Below, piece by piece: positions 45,596-56,224 of a stretch of DNA of 64,000 nt. The stretch spans positions 30,536,991 through 30,600,990 of the forward strand of contig CM023535.1 of NCBI GenBank assembly GCA_013350335.1, given 5' to 3'. Under the pieces are notes generated by a model. The model searched no databases. It saw only the letters and a program-made list of their open reading frames with translations, and was not told the DNA's origin. The DNA comes from Chimonanthus salicifolius (Eukaryota; Streptophyta; Magnoliopsida; Laurales; Calycanthaceae). The position numbers and the translations under genes were made by a program. Every line of letters begins with the position of its first letter. The first letter of the stretch is position 1.

Positions 45596-45750
45596 CCGGA
45601 GGCCACACTCCGTCGGGGCGTCCGAAAGACCATTGTGGGGTACCCTGATGATGAGAATCCCATCAGGAGGAATCCGGAGGCCACACTCCGTCGGGGCGTC
45701 CGAAAGACCACTGTGGGTTACCTTGACGATGAGAATCCCGTCAAGTGATG
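45596..45750 (+). repeat. Two tandem hairpin units with matched arm changes
   Basis: Unit 1 has CCTGATG (45644-45650) with CATCAGG (45661-45667); unit 2 has CTTGACG (45722-45728) with CGTCAAG (45739-45745). Each unit also holds CGGAG/CTCCG and TCGG/CCGA pairs. Confidence 0.9.
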
Positions 45751-46292
45751 GCTATGTTGAATGGTGATGGGTGGGACTCATTACATGTTCATTTCATACA
45801 TAGCATATGTTTTACAGAATTTTGTCACACATGTATAATTATTATCCTATTTGCATGTTTTTGACTAACCATGTGGTAGCCCTACTCGGAAACACTACTG
45901 GGCGCGTTGATCTAACGCCCTACCTATATCTTTAGTGGATGATGCAGGGAAAGGAAAGAACGTGGTTGGAGAAGAGGACCAAGTACGAAAACTTGGGCGA
46001 TTTGAATGATTGCAATGGACTATGAATGGATTATTTATGGACTTGTTAGTTGATTTATTTGGAACAATGTAATTTGTTAAATTAGGTGTTGGCATGTAAT
46101 AAGTAGTTAAGTAGATGCTATGGTTGGATTTATTTGAATGGTTTGGAATGAATAGTAGACTAAGGTTATATAATAATTTTGGAGAATAAATAAGGTACTT
46201 TGCTATCTAAAAATGGAAATTGGATTAATCATAGGTTTTATTATAACCTCAGTTAGATCTAGACTAAGTTAATTCCGCTAGATATATTTGTA

Positions 46293-46378
46293 CCATGTGC
46301 GGATCAGTTTTATGGACTTAGTTCATACGCACATGGGCTTGGCCAGTTAAGGTTCGGATTTAGAGATACGAACTTAAC
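46293..46378 (+). other. Terminal stem module of the LTR (family C copy)
   Basis: CCATGTGCG (46293-46301) pairs with CGCACATGG (46328-46336), enclosing ATGGAC..GTTCAT. Then AGTTAAG (from 46345) pairs with CTTAACT (ending about 46379). Equivalent stems with different arm sequences occur in every LTR family of the window. Confidence 0.75.
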
Positions 46379-46482
46379 TCGCGTCGTGACATTCCGCCCC
46401 GATCACTTATTGATTATTATTATTTAAAAAAAAAAAAAAAATAAACTCTGAAAATTTACAGTGAAAAGGGCGGGGTGTTACA

Positions 46483-46783
46483 GGTAGCTTATCAGTTGGC
46501 GCTCCCTCCGCAGTTATCATCATTACATGATGTATTCCATGTGTCTATGTTGAGGAAGTACAACCCTGATCCTTCACATGCATTGAATATTCAAGACATC
46601 GATGTGCAAAGCGATGTGACATATGTGGAAAAGCAGGTCAGAATAGTCGGGACCGAGCAAAGGGTGTTGCGGAACCGGGCCATTCAGTTCGTCAAGGTGG
46701 TATGGGAACGACATGGTAATGGAGAAACCACCTGGGAACTTGAGTCGGAGATGAGAGCCTCTCATCCGGAACTCTTTGTGTAA
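46483..46783 (+). pseudogene. pol: Elem-3 pol, C-terminal end with chromodomain
   Basis: This continues the Elem-3 gene interrupted at 29067. After the ggtag duplication the frame reads [32 protein letters not shown], the usual link, then the chromodomain region [30 protein letters not shown] and ends HPELFV with TAA/TAG-type termination at 46781-46783. The chromodomain reads through without a break. On its own the fragment has no start and no function. Confidence 0.92.
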
Positions 46784-46845
46784 GATGTTTTGAACCTCTA
46801 CTTCGCTCGAATTTTCGGGACGAAAATTTTAAAAGAGGATTGTAT
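46784..46845 (+). promoter_or_regulatory. Elem-3 pre-LTR motif and polypurine tract
   Basis: Contains the inverted repeat ATTTTCG-GGA-CGAAAAT (about 46811-46827), then AAAAGAGGATTGTAT just before the LTR start. The purine run is the likely plus-strand primer. Confidence 0.7.
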
Positions 46846-49800
46846 TGTAAGGTATCAGAATTTGGGAATTAATATAAATGTGAATATTAATTATTTTAAT
46901 GATGGAAATTAGAAAATTGGTGGAGTAAATGGTAAATGGGCCAAAATTGGATAAAGGCCCAAGTGTGGCCCAATAGACTATGGTTTGGATTTAAATTTAT
47001 TTAAATGGGTCAAGAATGGTCAAATTGGGTCAAATACCCATTTGGGACCCAATGGGTCAAGATGGTTAAGCTCTAAGGTAAATGGGCTAGTGGGAAATGT
47101 AATTGGGCCATGGGCCCAATGGTGATCCATTTAGAGTGGGCTTAATGAAATTTAATCACCCTAAGTAATTTGGAATTAAACAATGGTGGTGTGGCCAAGC
47201 GGGACCCACCTCCACCTCATCAAGTGAGGTAGCGAGTGGGCCAATGATTGGTGGGGCCGGCCACGATGGTTGACTTGGTCAACCATGGGTGGATTCATAG
47301 AAGGAAGTTAAGAAATGGAATTAAATTAGGTGGGAACTAATTAACCTAAGGTAATTAGTTAATTTATTAAATGATTAAAATAATCAAATGAGGGTCAAAT
47401 GGTCAAAAAGTGGAAAACCAAATGCCATCTTATCTTAAGGCATCACAAAAAAAACGTTGGCAAGTGTTGTTGGGGTCAAAAAAGCATGGAAAATATCTAT
47501 GTGGGGTTGGTGGGAGGAATTGATTACTCCACCCAATTGAGATAAACTTTATCTCTTTTAACCATCTTCTTCCATCGATGCTCTTTTCTCTCATTTCATT
47601 TTTTTCCCATTTTGCTCTCCACCACCGTCCCACACTCCAAGAAGAGAAGAAAAAAATTAAGAAAGGAAGAGGAGAAGAGAAGAAAGAAGAGAAGAGGTGC
47701 AAGCATGCTCCACCATTCTAAGGTCAAGACTTACCATCTTCTTCTCATCATCTCCTCCTTTCCCTCTCTCAAGTAAACCCTACCTTGGCCAATTCTAAGC
47801 TTGGAGGTTTCCACCATTGATCAAGCATCTTGACCTACCAAAGATTAAAAGGAAGGAGAAAGGAGGCTAAGGAAGCTGACGGGAGCGGCAGAAGTCGGAG
47901 GAGACGACGGATTGTGAGTATTTCTTAAACAAGAGTTTTGGATTTTTTTAGGGTTTAAGAAATGGAATTTATTTTTGTGAAATTAATGGTGGATAGGTGA
48001 TTTTATACTATGGAATTTAGATACATTAAATGGAAGGGTGGAAGATGGAGAAAACCCTAAATGGGTGAATTAAGGTTAGGGTTAAAAAAAAAAAAATGGA
48101 TTAAGGGTTATATAATTAATGTATGATTTTTTTAGGGTTTTAAGGAATGGAGAATATGCAAAGTAATTTGGGCATTTTAATGATTTATTAGGGTTTATGA
48201 AGAATGGAAAACCATGGAGGATGGTTTAGGGTTTTAAATTTCTTGATTAAATGTGATTAAGTTTGAAGGGGTTTTATAAGAAAAATCATGGGAAAGAGGG
48301 TTTATGATTTTTTTAAGGAGTTAATGATTGAATGTAGTGATTTGTAAATGGATTTCATGACCTATTTGTGGGTAAACTTATGATTAATTTTGGTGTTATG
48401 TATGTGGGAAATGAATGAGGATTAGAATATTTAAATGGCTAAATTCTAGTGTTGTTATATTATGGTTAAGGAGACACCAATGGACCCATTTTGTGTGAAC
48501 CAATTAAGGACTAAGATGAAGGTGTATGTATATGGATTAGTAAATGAGGAATATGGCATGATTAAAGGGGACATTCATGGATTCCAAAAATGTAGTTTAT
48601 GATGATAAAAAAATGATAAGTCAAATGTGTGATGGAACTAAGTGATGTATGTAGACTTGTTTGGCCTAAGGTTAATGTGTTTGTATATGATTAAATTAAT
48701 GGAGTTTAGGTTCAATTAAGTGGCTGATTTAATGATCTTGAGATATGGGTGATGGGTCATTAATGGACCTGAATCCATGAATGAATTTTTAGACAAAGAA
48801 ATGTATATAATTAAGTTAATGTTTAACTATAGGGGAGGTAGTGGCAAAACCGTAAATATTGATCAAAATGAAGCAACCCACTAAGATATGATGTATGGGC
48901 TTAGAAATGGTTAAAATATGGACTAATTATGTGTATGTAATAAGGTATTGGATATCGCGAGCGGTACGCGTGTCGGTAGCCGGATTATCGGACGAAGCCG
49001 AAAAAGGACGCGAGTCGGTATTCGGTAGGATTCCTACCTATTTGTAAGCCATGGATGTGTGATGGTATTTTTGTCATATTTTATTGATTTTGGTATTTAT
49101 CTTATGATGGGTTTTTACAATTATGGATGCTACGTTTAAGATGGATTTTATTTAATGGCTATGAACTATGATTAAGGTTATGCATTATAAATTAAGGCTA
49201 TGTATGATATCTTAAGGTTATGAGTTATAAATATTACATAGCATAATGCATTACATCTCATGCATGGCATGGGCGGAAAAAAATAAACAAACCGGAGTCC
49301 ATGCTCCGTCGGGGCGACCGAGAACAGGCATGGGGACACCTTGACGAGGCTTTGCCGTCAAGGGGGATATTTTGCGGTTGGACATATCTTGACGAGGTTT
49401 TTCCGTCAAGAGGGATATGACAGTATATGGCAGGAATGATGGGTGGGATTCATAACATTGACACCCATGGCATATCATTTACTTATGTTTCAGTATATGG
49501 TGGTTTATAGTTTTCACTGTGTTATTATCTGTATGTGGTTATTACTAACCCATGTGCTAGCCCTACTCGGAATCCTACTGGGCGCGTTGTTCTAACGCCC
49601 TACTTCTACCCTAGCTGACGATGCAGGAGATGGCGGACCGGAAGGACGAGACAGAAGCCAAGCTTAGGAGCTTGGGGAGGCGGACTAATTATTTTGTTTT
49701 ACTTTATTTTGGAAAAGATGTATTTGTATAGTTAGCTTGTCGGAAATGTAATAATTTAGGTAGTTTGCTATGTTTAGGTATTATTTTGGATAATACAGTA

Positions 49801-50089
49801 TAATGGCATTTTCGTAATTAATTGGGTATTTCTTCCCTGCTATCTGAAGAACTGGTAGGATAGTTCTATGATCATCCGCATTTATTTTTATGTTCCGTGA
49901 GCTTACTTGCTACGCGTGAACCGTACTCGTGGACTTATGTTCCACGCACGCGTAGGGTTGGCCAGTTAAGGGCCGGGCTTTAGAAGCTCGGAACTTAACT
50001 CGCGTCGTGACGTCCGCGCCCTTTGTCACTGTTATTTAAAAAAAAAAAAATGTACTCTGATTTTACGGTGAAAAGGGGCGGGTGTTACA
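46846..50089 (+). mobile_element. Elem-3 3' LTR (family B variant, 3244 bp) without the palindrome array
   Basis: Starts TGTAAGGTATCAG, ends GGGTGTTACA. Layout: CCAATGGG-rich U3, leader tracts (about 47560-47900), donor-like GGATT|GTGAGT at 47914, about 1.7 kb AT-rich sequence, one set of hairpin units (about 49290-49425, with CTTGACG/CGTCAAG), branch-like TTCTAAC at 49591, acceptor GCAG ending at 49626, terminal stems (CTACGCGT 49910-49917 with ACGCGTAG 49948-49955), A-rich tract. I found no GGTTCGGCC palindrome in it. The expected right target duplication is tctca (50090-50094), lying in Elem-5 pol. Confidence 0.9.
47914..49626 (+). other. Putative intron within the Elem-3 3' LTR
   Basis: Donor GGATT|GTGAGTATT at 47914; TTCTAAC branch-like at 49591; acceptor GATGCAG ending at 49626. 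The interval lacks the palindromes, showing that the splice-like sites are kept without them. Confidence 0.4.
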
Positions 50090-53089
50090 TCTCATGTGTC
50101 CTTTCGGTGGTGAGACTTTCAAGAACACTAAGTCTCCCACCTCAAACTCGAGGAACCTTCTCCTCTTGTCGGCATAGCTCTTCTGATGGCTCTGCGCAGT
50201 GAGTAGGTGTTGCTGTATCTATTTGATCTGCGCTGTAGTCTCCGCAACCAACTCGGGTCCAATCAATGCAGGCTCACCGGCCTCTGTCCAGCACACTGGT
50301 GATCTACATGGCCTGCCATACAAGGCCTCAAATGGAGCCATCTGGAGGCTTGCCTGGTAACTGTTATTGTAAGAGAACTCCACCAGTGACAAATGATCCT
50401 CCCATCCGCCCTTGAAGTCTAGCATACATGCTCTCAACATATCCTCCAGAGTTTGTATCGTCCTCTTTGACTGTCCATCAGTCTGTGGATGAAATACTGT
50501 GCTAGTCAGTATATCGGTCCCCAAAGCCGACTGCATGCCCTGCCATACTCTGCCAGTGAATCGGCCATCTCTGTAGGACACAATGGTCCGGGGAACACCA
50601 TGTAGTCTGATGATATCCTGGATGTACCGTCGACCCAAAGTCTCCGATGAATCTGTATCTTGATGGGAAGGAAATGCGCAGACTTAGTCAACCGGTCCAC
50701 TAGGACCCATATCGCATCGTTGCCCTTTGGTGACCTTGGCAATCCTGTTATAAAATCCATGGATATGTGCTCCCATTTCCACTCCGGCACTGGCAAGGGT
50801 GAGAGTAAAACCGGTGGTTTCTGATGCTCCGCCTTAACCTGCTGACAAGTTAGGCAACGAGCAACAAACTCTGCCACATCTTTCTTGAGTCCACGCCACC
50901 AATAGTGCCTCTTAAGATCATGATACATCTTGGTGCTGCCTGGATGGATAGAGAGCTTGGTTTGGTGTGCTTCAATCAACAACTCTCTTATGCAGCTTTT
51001 AGGCACATATGTCCTCCCTCGGAACACCAGACCCTGTCTTGGTCGTAGTTCCCACTCCGGAACAACCTCACCGGTAGACATCTTAGCCCATATCTCCTCC
51101 ACCTCTGGATCTGTCCGTTGCTCCTGTTCAATCTCGGAGACCATGTTGGATCGTATGATCAGGTTATATATGGTCCCATGATTATTGAGGTAGAGTTTAA
51201 ACTCTCTAATGGTATTCAATACCTCCCATTCCGTCCTGATCAAGCTGGCTACTGTCGCATGTGACATGCGGCTAAGGGCATCCACCACCTTGTTCGCCTT
51301 GCGCGGATGATAATGAAGTGCAAACTCATAATCCGCCAGGTATTCCACCATCTGCGCTGTCTCAAGTTGAGTTCCTTCTGATCAAATAAGTACTTCAGGC
51401 TCTTGTGATCTGAGAACACCTCAAACTTCTCACCATAAAGGTAGTGTCTCCAGCTTTTGAAGCGAAGACCACTGCTGCTAGCTCCAGATCATGTGTGGGG
51501 TAATGGCGTTCATGAATTTTCAACTATCTTGATTCGTACGCCACCGCACGATTACCTTGACTGAGTGTACACCCCAGTCCCTCACCTGAGGCATCACAGT
51601 ATACCTCATAATTTCTGCCTCTTTCCGGCAAGATCAGAATAGGAGCGGTTGTAAGCCTCTCCTTTAGCTCCTCAAATCTCCGGTTGCACAGATCTAACCA
51701 CTCAAATTTGACTCCTTTCTGAGTGAGTCGGGTAAGTGGAGCTGCAATCTTGGAGAAGTCCATGATGAATTTCCTGTAGTAACATTCGTCGGTGCTTTCC
51801 ACTCCCTCACTGCCGCTACCTTAGCCGGGTCCACGGCTATACTTTCTGCTGATATGACATGCCCCAAGAAGTTGACTTCCGATAGCCAGAACTCACACTT
51901 GCTGGCTTTGGCATACAATTGGTTCTTCCTCAAGGTGTCCAGGACTATCCGCAGGTGCTCGGCATGTTCCTCCTGACTCTTGGAATAGATCAGAATATCA
52001 TCAATGAATACAATCACAAACTGATCCAAGTAAGGACTGAATATCCTATTCATCAGGTGCATGAACACAGCCGGTGCATTAGTAAGTCCAAATGGCATGA
52101 CCACTTACTCATATAAGCCATACCGTGTCCTGAAGGCTGTCTTCTCTATGTCCTCCTCCCTAACCCGGATTTGATGGTACCCGGACATCAGATCAATCTT
52201 GGAGAAGTGAGAGGAACCCCTAAGTTGATCAAATAGATCATCAATCCTGGGTAGGGGATACTTGTTCCTGACAGTCAGCTGGTTCAATTTCCTGTAGTCC
52301 ACACACATCCGAAGGGTACCGTATTTCTTCTTCACAAATAATACTGGGGCTCCCCATGCGGATGTGCTGTTCCGAATAAAACCCAGTATGAGCAGTTCAT
52401 CAATCTGCTTCTTCAGCTCGGTCATCTCAGCCGGTGCCATCCTGTAATGGGGCAATGATACTGGAGCAGTGCCGGGGTATAACTTGACCTTGAAGACTAT
52501 CTCCCTCTTGGGTGGCAAACCAGGGAGCTCCGTTGGGAATACCTCAGCATAATCTGCTACTACCGCTGGAAGTTCAGCCACTGGTGCCCTATCTAATCTG
52601 AGGTTGTTCATGACAAGGTGGTTCAATTCTTCTTGCAGCCTTCTAGGAATGCCTTGTCTGCCAGCGTGTACCGTATACCGCTTTCCCTCGGGTGACCAAA
52701 ATATCACCCTACGAAGATGGCAATCAATATGGGCCTGGAATGTAGCCAACCAGTCCATGCCAAATATAACATCGTACTCAGCCATATCGATTACCAAATA
52801 GTTGAACTCGAATCTGAATCCCGCGAGTTCAGTGTTCAGTGCCGTGCATATGAGTCCCAAGGACGTGTCTCCGACGGGGGATACAATGGTAAGTGATGTG
52901 GACAGGTTCTATACTAATGTGCCTGTAGCAGATATGAATGCAGCAGATATAAATGAATGGGAAGCTCCAGAATCAAATAATACAACAGCATAGGAACTAC
53001 CAACTATGGCCATACCTTGAATCACCGAGTGATCCGCCGCTGCTGGAGGAGCTATGGTAAAAAGCCGTCCAGATCCCGTAGGGTTTGTC
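50090..53089 (-). pseudogene. pol: Elem-5 pol: protease to integrase, C-terminus lost
   Basis: From 53030 down: protease box (a TAG interrupts at about 52910), RT in one frame 52860-51694 with a TAA at the position before VVMPF (52105), FIDDILIY intact (about 52010). About 40 bp encoding [10 protein letters not shown] are missing at about 51780. RNase H continues to a TAG replacing Gln in SRQLK (51524). Integrase is in frame 51351-50640 with [18 protein letters not shown] and SMDFITG; a frameshift near 50655 (after FLPIK), then VSYRDGRF (usually VSDRDGRF: the catalytic Asp is changed to Tyr) and [10 protein letters not shown]. It stops at 50090 in GHMR where Elem-3 is inserted. Sequence closest to Elem-3. 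Confidence 0.9.
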
Positions 53090-54170
53090 GCCCGCCCCGC
53101 TTGGTTGTATGCTCTGCCTCCTTGCGACTGAGCTGGTCTAGCTGGAGGGCGGAAAGAACCCTTGGAGTAAGAGGGTCTGCTAATCTGTGGACACTCCCTT
53201 TTGAAGTGGTCCTGTTGGCCACAATGGTAGCATGTGTTCCCACCCCGTGGAACCTGAGTGACTGATACTGATGGAGAGGGCTGATTGGGCGAAAACCCCC
53301 TGTAGATCCAGTGGAGGGTGAGGGTCTGCTAATATTCGAGCAGAACTTCTTGTTGGGTTGAAATGCACCCCGCCCACTCTCCCCTCGGCGGTTGTCAAAT
53401 CGCACTATCTCATTCAACTCTCGCTTTGCTATAGTGGCCCTGCTGACCACCTCAGCCAGTGTGGTTGCCTTGAATATTGTCACTTTAGCCCTGATGCTCG
53501 GCCGAAGGCCCAGCTCAAACTTACGAGTCCTCTGATGCTCGGTATCCACCATATAAAATGCGTAGATAGATAGTCTAAGGAATTCCCTGTGATATTCTGC
53601 CACCGTCATATTGCCTTGTACCAATGATAGGAAGGCTTGAGTCTGGTGCTCTCTTTCCTCCTCCGGAAAATACTGCTTTAGAAAGTTAGCTGAGAACCCT
53701 TCCCATGTCATGGTAATCCTTTCCCCTTCCGGTACCAGTGCTTGCTGTTTTTCTACAACCTCCCACCAATTACCGGCATCCTCGATCAGTTGAGATGTAG
53801 CCAGTAAGATCCTATCTGCATGACTGGAAATCTGAAGCAGATTCAAGATCTGAGTGATCTTTTTCAACCAATGCTCTGTTCCAACAGCCCCTTCTTTTCC
53901 CCTGAAGTAGGGAGGGCGCTGTTGCTGGAAATCTCTAACCATGTTCCGGCTGTTGGAGTCGCTGGTGGTCACATTCCCATTCAAGTGCTGTTGCAGGACA
54001 GAGGTGACCACTGCTTGGACCAATTCTTTCAACTCGGGAGGCACAACCGGCAGGTTCACACTATTCTGTCCCTCCTCCTGATGGGGTGGCTGTACCTCCT
54101 CTTCCTGACGAGGTGGTGGCACCTCTTCCTATACCCGTGGGTTGCGGCGAGTCCTTCTTTTCGGAGGCAT
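53090..54170 (-). pseudogene. gag: Elem-5 gag
   Basis: ATG at 54170 (MPPKRRTRRNPRV) with TAG at codon 14; the rest of the frame runs 54122 to about 53290. Capsid motifs: PPELKELVQAVVTSVLQQH, PPYFRGKEGAVGTEHWLKK, FLKQYFPEEEREHQTQAF, NMTVAEYHREF. A one-base loss at about 53290 shifts the frame before the zinc knuckle; in the next frame CYHCGQQDHFKREC is intact (about 53235-53190). Dead by one stop and one frameshift, less decayed than Elem-2. Confidence 0.9.
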
Positions 54171-54780
54171 TTCCTAAGTCATCGAAAAATATTGACTTAG
54201 TTCCTTCATAAAATTGTCATGTTCATATTTCGGGGAAAATTTTCCTAAGTATCCAATATTATTTCTCATTTTGGGGGAAATCACCAAACAATCATACTTA
54301 GTTTTTGGGGGATTTTTCATGTGCAGTACAATGTATCTTTGTTGGGAAATTTCCAAATAAGTGCACTTGGTTTTCCTTTGTTTCTGGGGGGATCTCTAAA
54401 TTCCTATTGTTTGTTGTTCAATTTGGGGATACCGAGGAAGTACATCCTACTTTGTTATGCTTGATAAATCTACCACTGTTTCATCAATTTGGGGGAAAAT
54501 CTAGATGTTTTCTCATTTCTGGGGAGGTAAACCCTATCTTGCTATGTTTGATAATTCCAACTTAGATTGATTGTTCTTCCCTTGGTATCATTCCTTTTCG
54601 TCAAATGTTGCTCTCAGATTGAATGCTTTAGTTTGAGTCAATCGAAGTAGATTAACCCGGCCTCCGTGTAGTGGACTCCGAACAGTCGGTCAGCTGGGAT
54701 TCTTATCCGTCAGTGAGACGTGAAATCGTTTTAATCTTACTTCGAGAGATTCATCCTTCCGATTTCGCTTTGATACCAAC
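54171..54780 (-). other. Elem-5 leader and primer binding site
   Basis: The primer site, minus strand 54778-54767, reads TGGTATCAAAGC, one base off the initiator Met-tRNA site. The TTCG hairpin is present at 54687-54674 but its closing pair is lost (GACTG-TTCG-GAGTC). Confidence 0.8.
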
Positions 54781-55435
54781 TGTAACGCCCGCCCCTTTTC
54801 ACTAAAATCAGAGTCTATTTTTTTTTTTTGAAAATAAAGAGTGACAAAGGGCGAGGGACGTCATGACGTGAGTTAAGTCCGAGCTTCTATAGCCCGGCCC
54901 TTAACTGGCCAACCCTACGTGTGCATGGAAACTAAGTCCACGAAGAACGGTTCACACGTAGAAGAAAGCTTGCGGAATATTAGACCAAGTGCGGAATTAT
55001 AATAGAGACTATCCTACCGATTTTTAGATAGCAGGGAAGATATATTCATTTAATTACTAAAATACCTCAAAATCACAATGTCCAAAATAAAATCCAAACC
55101 ATAGCAAGTAACTGAAATATTACAAACCGACGAGCTAAGCTACTTAAATTACATTTCCAAAAATAAATTTAAATAAACTAAGTAGCTCGCTTCCCCAAGC
55201 TCCTACACCTAGCTCCAGTATCGTCCTTCGATTCCTCCATCTCCTGCGTCATCAGCTAAGGTGGAAGTAGGGCGTTAGACAACGCGCCCAGTAGGACTCC
55301 TAGTAGGGCTAACACATGGATTAGTGATAACAAGCACATAGGTAATCATATAAGGAAAACTATAAAATGAACGCCATGCCATGGGTGCCTTATGTCATGT
55401 GTCCCACCCATCATCCATACCATCATGATGCCATA

Positions 55436-55650
55436 TCCCCCTTGATGGAAAAACCTCATCAAGATATCCCCATGTTTGCTTCTCGGTTGCCCCGACGGAG
55501 CATGGACTCCGGTTATATCTCCACATATCAAGATATCCCCATGTCTGCTTCTCGGTCGCCCCGACGGAGCATGGACTCCTGTTATAGGGCATCAGGCTAT
55601 CCCCATGTTTGCTTCTTGGTCGCCCCGACGGAGCATGGACTCCGGTTTCA
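55436..55650 (-). repeat. Three tandem CGGAG/CTCCG hairpin units
   Basis: Units of about 60-67 bp carrying GGAGCATGGACTCC (plus-strand reading) and GGTCGCCCCGACGG. They match the units at 11930-12040. Confidence 0.88.
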
Positions 55651-56037
55651 TTATTTTCCCGCCCATGCCATGCATGAGATGTAGATGCATTATGCTATAT
55701 AATATATATAAAGCATAGCCTTAATATAGAATTCATAACCTTAACATATAATTCATTGCCTTGCAATATGCCATATATTATATGTAAATCATAGTCTAAA
55801 AATCCATCATAAACATATCACATGATTACTAAATTAAATTAATAAGACATTCGTACACACATAATCCACGGCTTACAAAAAGGTTGGGATCCTACCGAAT
55901 ACCGACTAGCGTCCCTTTACGTTTCCGTCCGATAATCCAGTCACCGATACGTGCACCGCTTGCGATGTCCGATACCTTATTACATATGAATAATTAGTCC
56001 ATGTTTTTAACCATTTAAGTCCATTAATCATACCTTA

Positions 56038-56224
56038 GCGGGGTTCGGCCATACACCATGGCCGAACCTCACTAACTAGGTTTGTGGGTCCCATTTAATC
56101 CATTAATTATTTTAACTACATGAGTCTAAAAACCAGCCACCTTAGGCTTTATTAATCACACATAAGGTTGTTACTTAGAGCCCCTAAGTCCATGATCATC
56201 TCCCATGGGGTTCGGCCATGCCAT
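56038..56224 (-). repeat. One whole and one half palindrome
   Basis: 56040-56069 is complete. At 56206-56226 one arm and the loop remain and the other arm has been lost, the sequence running straight into unrelated bases. Confidence 0.8.

Larger units (their letters stand above)
43780..45947 (+). other. Putative intron within the family C solo LTR
   Basis: Donor GGTATTA|GTAAGTGC at 43780; branch-like TCTAAC at 45911-45916; acceptor GATGCAG ending at 45947. It corresponds to 40998-39016 in Elem-4. Confidence 0.42.
29068..46482 (+). mobile_element. Solo LTR of family C, split by Elem-4
   Basis: Its two parts are 29068-29313 and 42556-46482; without Elem-4 and one gtgtg copy it is about 4.17 kb. 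It starts TGTAACACCCTGG, ends GGGGTGTTACA and has perfect ggtag duplications. The right part carries purine/pyrimidine leader tracts (about 43440-43640), donor-like ATTA|GTAAGT at 43780, nine or more palindromes (43827-45297), two tandem hairpin units (45596-45750), branch-like TCTAAC at 45911, acceptor GCAG ending at 45947, terminal stems (46293-46336 and 46344-46378) and an A-rich tract. It belongs to the same family as the Elem-4 LTRs. Confidence 0.93.

Noticed and set aside
55367..55684. 105-codon ORF with internal protein repeats
   Set aside because: It reads through the tandem hairpin units of the Elem-5 LTR in the antisense direction; repeats are nucleotide repeats, not a protein family.
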